NCBI GenBank assembly: GCA_000437755.1
Contig: FR900181.1
Coordinates: 14,298-25,282, forward strand
DNA from: Roseburia sp. CAG:303
Lineage (GTDB): Bacteria; Bacillota; Clostridia; Lachnospirales; Lachnospiraceae
Length of the DNA: 10,985 bases
Direction: 5' to 3'
Made by a program: the position numbers and the translations under genes. The notes under the pieces were generated by a model. That model was given only the letters and a program-made list of their open reading frames with translations. It was not told the origin of the DNA and searched no databases. This document shows positions 6,304 through 10,985 of the stretch, piece after piece (position 1 is the stretch's first letter; each line of letters starts with the position of its first letter).

Positions 6304-8121
6304 TTATTCTGGAAGGTAATAATACAGTTCCTGCTTTTTCAGTTCTATGGTAACATCTTCTTTCTCAGCCTTTATCAGCCATGCATTATCCTCAAGCTTC
6401 GTCCATTCCGCCCCGGAAGTATCTGCGATTTCTTCCCCATGTGTCCGGAGAATGAAATAACCGGGTTCACCGGAAATATGCATGGATACCATATCCCCGT
6501 TTCTTTCCTGCCGATAATCCATGTTCAGGAAGTTTCTTACCCTTACATCACTTTCCGAAACCGTTGTTGCGGAAAATCCGGAAAATCCTTTCCAGTAGGT
6601 ATTCAGATTACTTGAAAATTTGTCATACATAACCTGCCAGCTGTCGGCTTCCGTCTGCGGCCATGATATTTTCTGCATATCCAGCATGATATTGCAATAT
6701 GCCAGTGCACTCTGCAGACTCCGCATCCGCAAATCTTCCGTATAGGTATGTGATACGGCATCATTGGTTGCCATCTGCAATACAACGCTCTCCCCGCAGT
6801 AGGATAATACGGGACGTTTCTCCGTATATTCACATACAATGCTTGTGACATCGGATAAGAGTGGACGGCTCAGAAGAGATAAGACTCCCGTAATCTTTGC
6901 TTCATTTACAAAGGCTGCCCCGTACCGGTAGGTACTGTTCTGGGAAGCAAAGAATTCTCCATCCCTTTTTATCTTATCCGCAAGCGACACGCCTTTGATG
7001 TATTCCAGTGAAAATCCTGCCTCTGCACCGACTTCCTTGAACTGCTTGAGATAGAATATCAGCTCATTGCTGTCCGGCTCAATCCCGTCAAGATAGTTAA
7101 ACTGCGGCATAACAAAACAGGTTAGTTTCAGATTATTCTGGTCAGACACAGCTACCAGCCCCGGCCACAGGATATCCCGGTAAACTCCGACCTGTGTTCT
7201 GCTGTACATCTGTTCCATCACCTCGTTATTCTCCGATGCAAAGCCCGGGAAATTTACCACGGAAAGATTCTGTGCATTTACCACCGGATAAATAGTATAT
7301 TCCTGCGTTTCCGTCAGTATGCCATCCAGTATGCCGATTCCGGTATTGCTGTCCAGATAATTTCCGCAGACTGCGAATACCTTTCCCTTTCCGACCGCAT
7401 TTCGCCAAATCAGCGCCGGCAGATTCTCATTCTTCACATCCGTTCCCTGCATAAGGCCTACCATATATACCTTCGTCCCGCTTCCCGGAATGTACCAGGG
7501 AACATTCAGATTCAAATCCTGATTCTCCTCTGCCTCCTGCTCATTCTGTGCCTGATAGGTAACTTCACCACCCAGAAAGAATTCTTCAAATATCTTAATT
7601 CCGCTTATCTGCGTTTCTTCCGCCACTATATGCTCAATACCGAGCAGTTTCGCCAGTTCTTCGGATTCCGCCAGAACCGACTGTTCCACCTCTGAAAATA
7701 CGATCCCTGCTCCCTTTTCCGCCATCTGCCGGATCTTTGCAATATCCTCCGCTGTCTGATACGATCCGGATTCAAGTACAATCATCTGCGGCAGAACCTC
7801 CGGAAGTTCCGGACAGTCCGCTACCTGTGCATACTCTGCCATACCGTTTTTGGTATACAGACACCACTGACTGACGGTATCTTTCAATTCTTCATTTTCA
7901 CTTCCGATATAAATGACATACCTGCTGCCTGCTTCCACCGTTCCCGTCAGATCCACTTCATCCGCTTCCCAGGCACTGGCAGAATCTTCCCCGCTCTGTG
8001 CAAGTTTATCATTCTTATTGTATTCATTTTCACTATCCTTCATCAACAGCGAAAACTGGAACAGGAACAGCAAAATTCCCATCATAATCACAATGCTGAA
8101 AAAATTTCTCTTCGATACCAT
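6304..8121 (-). CDS. Membrane-anchored DUF2194-type protein, probable PelA-like accessory
   Basis: A 605-residue protein with one N-terminal membrane helix (about residues 6-27) preceded by SKR, so the bulk lies outside the cell. Residues about 66-165 look like an alternating alpha/beta (glutamine-amidotransferase or flavodoxin-like) domain with YVIYIGSENEELKD and MIVLESGSYQTAEDI. From about 275 the pattern YPVVNAQNLSVVNFPGF...YSRT...YRDILWP resembles DUF2194, whose fold is thought to be related to deacetylase-like barrels. SHTYTEDLRMRS and SWPQ follow (about 457-489), and the last 65 residues look like a small beta domain. In Pseudomonas, PelA combines hydrolase, GATase-like and deacetylase domains; this protein could be its counterpart, which is inference. 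Only four histidines occur (164, 458, 548, 561) and no DD or HxxxH is seen in the barrel, so it is probably not a metal-dependent deacetylase. The frame runs up to 8223, but GAGGAG with a 7-base spacer supports 8121. Confidence 0.75.
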   Translation of the reverse strand: MVSKRNFFSIVIMMGILLFLFQFSLLMKDSENEYNKNDKLAQSGEDSASAWEADEVDLTGTVEAGSRYVIYIGSENEELKDTVSQWCLYTKNGMAEYAQVADCPELPEVLPQMIVLESGSYQTAEDIAKIRQMAEKGAGIVFSEVEQSVLAESEELAKLLGIEHIVAEETQISGIKIFEEFFLGGEVTYQAQNEQEAEENQDLNLNVPWYIPGSGTKVYMVGLMQGTDVKNENLPALIWRNAVGKGKVFAVCGNYLDSNTGIGILDGILTETQEYTIYPVVNAQNLSVVNFPGFASENNEVMEQMYSRTQVGVYRDILWPGLVAVSDQNNLKLTCFVMPQFNYLDGIEPDSNELIFYLKQFKEVGAEAGFSLEYIKGVSLADKIKRDGEFFASQNSTYRYGAAFVNEAKITGVLSLLSRPLLSDVTSIVCEYTEKRPVLSYCGESVVLQMATNDAVSHTYTEDLRMRSLQSALAYCNIMLDMQKISWPQTEADSWQVMYDKFSSNLNTYWKGFSGFSATTVSESDVRVRNFLNMDYRQERNGDMVSMHISGEPGYFILRTHGEEIADTSGAEWTKLEDNAWLIKAEKEDVTIELKKQELYYYLPE

Positions 8122-8125
8122 GCCA

Positions 8126-10516
8126 TCACTCCTCTGTAACCGGATTCTCTGCCATATTATACTGATAATTAATTGCAAAATTATATAAATGATACATATT
8201 CTGTGTAATCTTATAACATACAAACTTATCTGTTTCCAGATAAACCTTCATATCTTCCGGATATAATCTCTGGAATTCCTTTGCCCAGTAATACATTCTG
8301 GACATTGCAATCCATCTGCTTTCTCCCTGATACACACCGAGTCCTTCTCCGTCCGGCAGCGGCATCGCTGCACCTGTCGCTGAAATCGTCTGCCCGCTTC
8401 CCTCATAGGCAACCGCGTAATCTAACGGTACTTTTTCAATAAAGAAGTAAACACTCTTTGTCGGAATGGTCAGTTTTGCATTTCCTCCCATGTTTTCCAT
8501 TTTATTTAAAAATGTAATAATTTCATAATGATATCCATGATCCAGCCCCATCTGTGTTTCATCATTTGCCGAACAAATCGTCCAGGTAAAATCATCCTCA
8601 TCATGAATAATATTCGTCAGGCAGGTAATCGCCTCATTGGTTACATAATCCGATGCGAAAGCCGCATGTTTTATCTGGGGATTTTTTAAAAATCCTGCAA
8701 AAATACATACCGATAAAGCAAGGGAAGCGAGGTTTCGCAGCCATCCGAGTTTCCGGAAATAAAATACAAAATACAATATGGCATCCGCACAGAATACAAA
8801 GGCAACCGGAAGAAGATATGCAAAATACATACTGCACCGTGCCGCGTCCATCAAAGTCGGCAGTCCCAGATTTCCTGCTGCCAGAAGCAGTGCCATAATT
8901 CCCATGAAGATACCGGTTGACCATAGCATACCTCCATAACAGCGTATCCGTAGAATCCAGAAAATACTTCCTTCTATTAATAAGAGCAGAATCGCATTGA
9001 TTAACAGATAACCGCTTCCCGCATCGGCATTTGCCACCAGCAGTTCTTTCATGACCGGTGCCAGAGTATCGGATATCTCCGATGCTTTCCGCTGCAGCTT
9101 ATGCAGCTTCCATTTCAGTCCGGATCCGGTAACCTTTGTACTTTTCCTGTCATTTGCGATATTTTCCTCATCCGGATCCATCTGCTTTTCTCCGGTATGA
9201 TCTAAATCTTCCTGCGTTCCTGCGGATGTATCCGTCAGATTACCTGTACTGCCGTCCTGCCGTTGTTCGTCATCCGTTCCCTGTGCAGTTTCCTGTTCCC
9301 CGGTATCCTTCTCCTCATCATCTCCGCCCTGGATAACACTCATGCCCCAGCGGAGTGATCCCTGAAGGGGTGTACCGGTAAGATATGCTGCTCCCATTGG
9401 AAGTACAGCCATCATGACACTGATCAGTCCTGCCGCCATAAGCCGGAAGAAATATGCCTTCCGGAATAAAAAGCCGACATATCCGACTGCGATTCCCACA
9501 CAAAACAGCCCTGCAATAATTGTTCCATAGAAATGAATGGCAAGTGTCAGCGAAAAACTGATGGCGAACCATGCAAGACAGAACAGGGAGCTTCTGCCCT
9601 TCTTATCCCCTGCCTGAACCTCCTTCTTCCTTTCCTCAAAAAAAGAAAAGGCATAGTACACCGCCGGCAGAATAAAGATCATTCCGAATTCCTGCGGAAG
9701 TGAAGAGAAATATCTGCTGTATGTATGTACGGAAAACCAGTCTGCCAGAACATAAATCAATGTTCCCACATAAGGAAGGTATCTGCTTTTACAGCAGAGT
9801 TTTAAAAATGCCAGCAGCACCAGATGAAGATAAATATTCTGAACCAGTGCGAATAATCTTAAGAGAACGTAGGTATCCACACGGAATACGGTGTGCAGGT
9901 AATAAATAATACAATGGAATCCAAACGGATACACACCATCAGAAAAGACTTTTCCCCGGCTCATATCGTTGATCCATTCCATATGAACCGGGATATCCGA
10001 TGCACCATATCCATATTCCAACAGCAGATATCTGCCATAAATCCACAGAACGGCTGTAAGAACGGCCGCAATCCAGAGCCACTGCACCGATCTGGACACG
10101 ATTACCTTATCTATTTCTCCTGCCAGCCACTTTAATGCCCGGACAAACCGGTCCAGACCACGAAGACACAATGTTTTTAATCCTACTTTGCCTTCACTTA
10201 ACCTCTTCATCTGCTGAAAAGTGTCCGATACACGTTTTTTCACTCCGATCCCATTGATTCTGTTCCAGACCACAACCGCCGGTACAACCGTACAAAGCGT
10301 CAGTGTCCACCAGTTAGAGATATGCAGAAGCTGCAGGACAAGTACAATATTAATCAGGTAAAAATTTCCCGCCAGAAAACTAATCAGAAATTGTTCCGTC
10401 AGTTTCTTTCCCCGGAGCCAGGCACGAAAAACAAATGCCGGAAACAATACCGTCATAAGGGAATAGGCTGAAAAGATACCTGCAAATTGTAAGATTGTAA
10501 GTATTGTCATCGACAT
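8126..10516 (-). CDS. Large polytopic membrane protein, GT-C-like (possible lipid-linked-sugar glycosyltransferase)
   Basis: A 796-residue protein that I do not recognise by name. Hydrophobic helices are visible at about 7-30, 43-63, 70-84, 145-166, 200-240 (several), 247-262, 276-292, 310-350, 357-380, 503-522, 528-547, 563-586 and 593-610. After the fourth helix comes an outside loop, GYGASDIPVHMEWINDMSRG (169-188), then VYPFGFH. An Asp in the first large loop (D174, with H178 and E180) followed by a YP-x-G-x-H helix start is the layout of GT-C glycosyltransferases and DUF6541-like membrane proteins, which use polyprenyl-phosphate sugars outside the membrane. Residues about 397-460 form a strikingly acidic, Gly/Asp/Glu/Thr-rich, low-complexity insert, and 612-796 a soluble C-terminal domain. 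The Shine-Dalgarno AAGGAG at 10529-10534 is 12 bases before the ATG at 10516; an ATG at 10510 is possible. It sits between the PelE-like and DUF2194 genes. The enzymatic role is inference; a structural export subunit is an alternative. Confidence 0.6.
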   Translation of the reverse strand: MSMTILTILQFAGIFSAYSLMTVLFPAFVFRAWLRGKKLTEQFLISFLAGNFYLINIVLVLQLLHISNWWTLTLCTVVPAVVVWNRINGIGVKKRVSDTFQQMKRLSEGKVGLKTLCLRGLDRFVRALKWLAGEIDKVIVSRSVQWLWIAAVLTAVLWIYGRYLLLEYGYGASDIPVHMEWINDMSRGKVFSDGVYPFGFHCIIYYLHTVFRVDTYVLLRLFALVQNIYLHLVLLAFLKLCCKSRYLPYVGTLIYVLADWFSVHTYSRYFSSLPQEFGMIFILPAVYYAFSFFEERKKEVQAGDKKGRSSLFCLAWFAISFSLTLAIHFYGTIIAGLFCVGIAVGYVGFLFRKAYFFRLMAAGLISVMMAVLPMGAAYLTGTPLQGSLRWGMSVIQGGDDEEKDTGEQETAQGTDDEQRQDGSTGNLTDTSAGTQEDLDHTGEKQMDPDEENIANDRKSTKVTGSGLKWKLHKLQRKASEISDTLAPVMKELLVANADAGSGYLLINAILLLLIEGSIFWILRIRCYGGMLWSTGIFMGIMALLLAAGNLGLPTLMDAARCSMYFAYLLPVAFVFCADAILYFVFYFRKLGWLRNLASLALSVCIFAGFLKNPQIKHAAFASDYVTNEAITCLTNIIHDEDDFTWTICSANDETQMGLDHGYHYEIITFLNKMENMGGNAKLTIPTKSVYFFIEKVPLDYAVAYEGSGQTISATGAAMPLPDGEGLGVYQGESRWIAMSRMYYWAKEFQRLYPEDMKVYLETDKFVCYKITQNMYHLYNFAINYQYNMAENPVTEE
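8129..8135 (-). promoter_or_regulatory. Ribosome binding site of the DUF2194 gene (decides start)
   Basis: AGAGGAG on the minus strand encodes the last Glu-Glu codons of the upstream membrane protein and lies 7 bases before the ATG at 8121, with the upstream TGA in the spacer. This favours the short start over the in-frame ATG at 8223 and suggests translational coupling. Confidence 0.7.
9146..9328 (-). other. Acidic low-complexity linker inside the GT-C-like protein
   Basis: This stretch encodes about residues 397-457. It begins GGDDEEKDTGEQETAQG and continues with DDEQ, STG, DTSAG, EDLDH and DPDEEN, is nearly free of hydrophobic residues and is strongly negative. It interrupts two blocks of membrane helices and is followed by a basic, amphipathic segment (LKWKLHKLQRK). 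Confidence 0.7.
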
Positions 10517-10535
10517 AATCTTCGTCTGCTCCTTA

Positions 10536-10985
10536 CTATAAAAATACCCGAATCATCTCCAATGTTTCATTGTCAATGACAATGTTGGATTTCTTCAGTT
10601 CATCCAGCACCTGGAAGAAATTCTCCCTGTCCTCACAGGAAAAGTATAATTTTAACCTGCAGGTATAGGAAGAAAGTACACCCGGATACTGCACTGCCGC
10701 CCGTTCGCACCATTTCCGGCATTTTTCATAATCCCGGACATCCAGAAGCCGCATGGACACTGCTTCATAATGGCTGCTCATCATTTTCTCTTTGTCCTCT
10801 TTGTATAATATTTCACAAACCTGCTCCATCAAATCTGTCATGGATTTCTGTTCCAGTCCCGTAAATACCTTCTGTTCCAGCACCTGATTCATATAGTCAA
10901 TCAGCTCCGCCGCCAGAAGCACCCGGTTGTCACTTCCCTGCAGAATTTCCTGATATCTTTTCTGGACATTCGCCCGGAAATCATT
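10536..10985 (-). CDS. Helical TPR-like protein, C-terminal part only; possible PelE-like subunit
   Basis: The frame is open from the window edge at 10985 to a TAG at 10536, giving 149 visible residues; the true start lies outside. A GTG at 10922 is an internal codon, not needed as a start, since the preceding 21 codons are open and protein-like. The visible part is all-helical and charged: YQEILQGSDNRVLLAAELID, then LEQKSMTDLMEQV, then a repeat-like pair of helices, HYEAVSMRLLDVRDYEKCRKWCERAAVQYPG, which has the spacing of a TPR unit (about 34 residues). No membrane helix is visible. In Pel operons PelE is a membrane protein with a C-terminal TPR-rich part that binds PelD and PelF/PelG, and it is encoded upstream of pelF, so a PelE-like subunit is the best guess. 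Any TPR-containing regulator or scaffold is the alternative. The stop is 19 bases before the next gene. Confidence 0.5.
   Translation of the reverse strand, partial: NDFRANVQKRYQEILQGSDNRVLLAAELIDYMNQVLEQKVFTGLEQKSMTDLMEQVCEILYKEDKEKMMSSHYEAVSMRLLDVRDYEKCRKWCERAAVQYPGVLSSYTCRLKLYFSCEDRENFFQVLDELKKSNIVIDNETLEMIRVFL

Noticed and set aside
8122..8125. Promoter or terminator between the membrane protein and DUF2194 genes, and in the other gene junctions
   Set aside because: Junctions are 4 to about 22 bases or overlapping, hold mainly ribosome binding sites, and show no hairpin followed by a T-run or -35/-10 pair.
10536..10922. A complete 128-residue gene starting at the GTG at 10922
   Set aside because: The frame stays open to the window edge with protein-like content and no Shine-Dalgarno was seen before the GTG, so it is better read as a truncated longer gene.

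Overview
The window is a single, tightly packed, co-directional gene block on the minus strand. Nine genes run from the high to the low coordinates, almost every base is coding, and no intergenic gap exceeds about 25 bases. Strong AGGAGG-type ribosome binding sites, moderate GC, Ile/Lys/Glu-rich proteins and family membership all point to a Gram-positive anaerobe of the Clostridia, most likely Lachnospiraceae. That placement is inference. No promoter, terminator, RNA gene, CRISPR array or mobile element is visible, and both end genes run off the window, so the operon is longer than what is shown.

The anchor genes are pelF (4824-6284) and pelG (3336-4802). They encode the glycosyltransferase and the MOP-type membrane transporter of Pel-like exopolysaccharide synthesis. 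Upstream, in transcription order, lie the C-terminal part of a helical, TPR-like protein in the position a PelE-like subunit would take (10536-10985, partial). Next come a large polytopic membrane protein with a GT-C-like first loop, an acidic linker and a C-terminal soluble domain (8126-10516), and a membrane-anchored DUF2194-type protein (6304-8121). Downstream of pelG come a small DUF2304 membrane protein (2954-3334), a GT4 glycosyltransferase (1749-2957), a DPM-like GT2 glycosyltransferase (954-1727), and a DUF4874/DUF4832-type protein cut by the window edge (1-967).

A plausible reading is a clostridial Pel-type synthase and export module (PelE-like, DUF2194, PelF, PelG) fused in one transcript to a decoration module. 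In that second module the DPM-like GT2 with DUF2304 would make a lipid-linked sugar, which the GT-C-like protein would transfer outside the membrane. The GT4 and the DUF4832 protein have less certain roles. Not visible here are PelD (the c-di-GMP receptor), a PelA-type glycoside hydrolase, and the outer-membrane parts PelB and PelC, which a Gram-positive cell would not need. The DUF2194 protein lacks the Asp/His metal triad expected of an active deacetylase.

Several genes have extra in-frame upstream starts. The starts given here were chosen from Shine-Dalgarno position.
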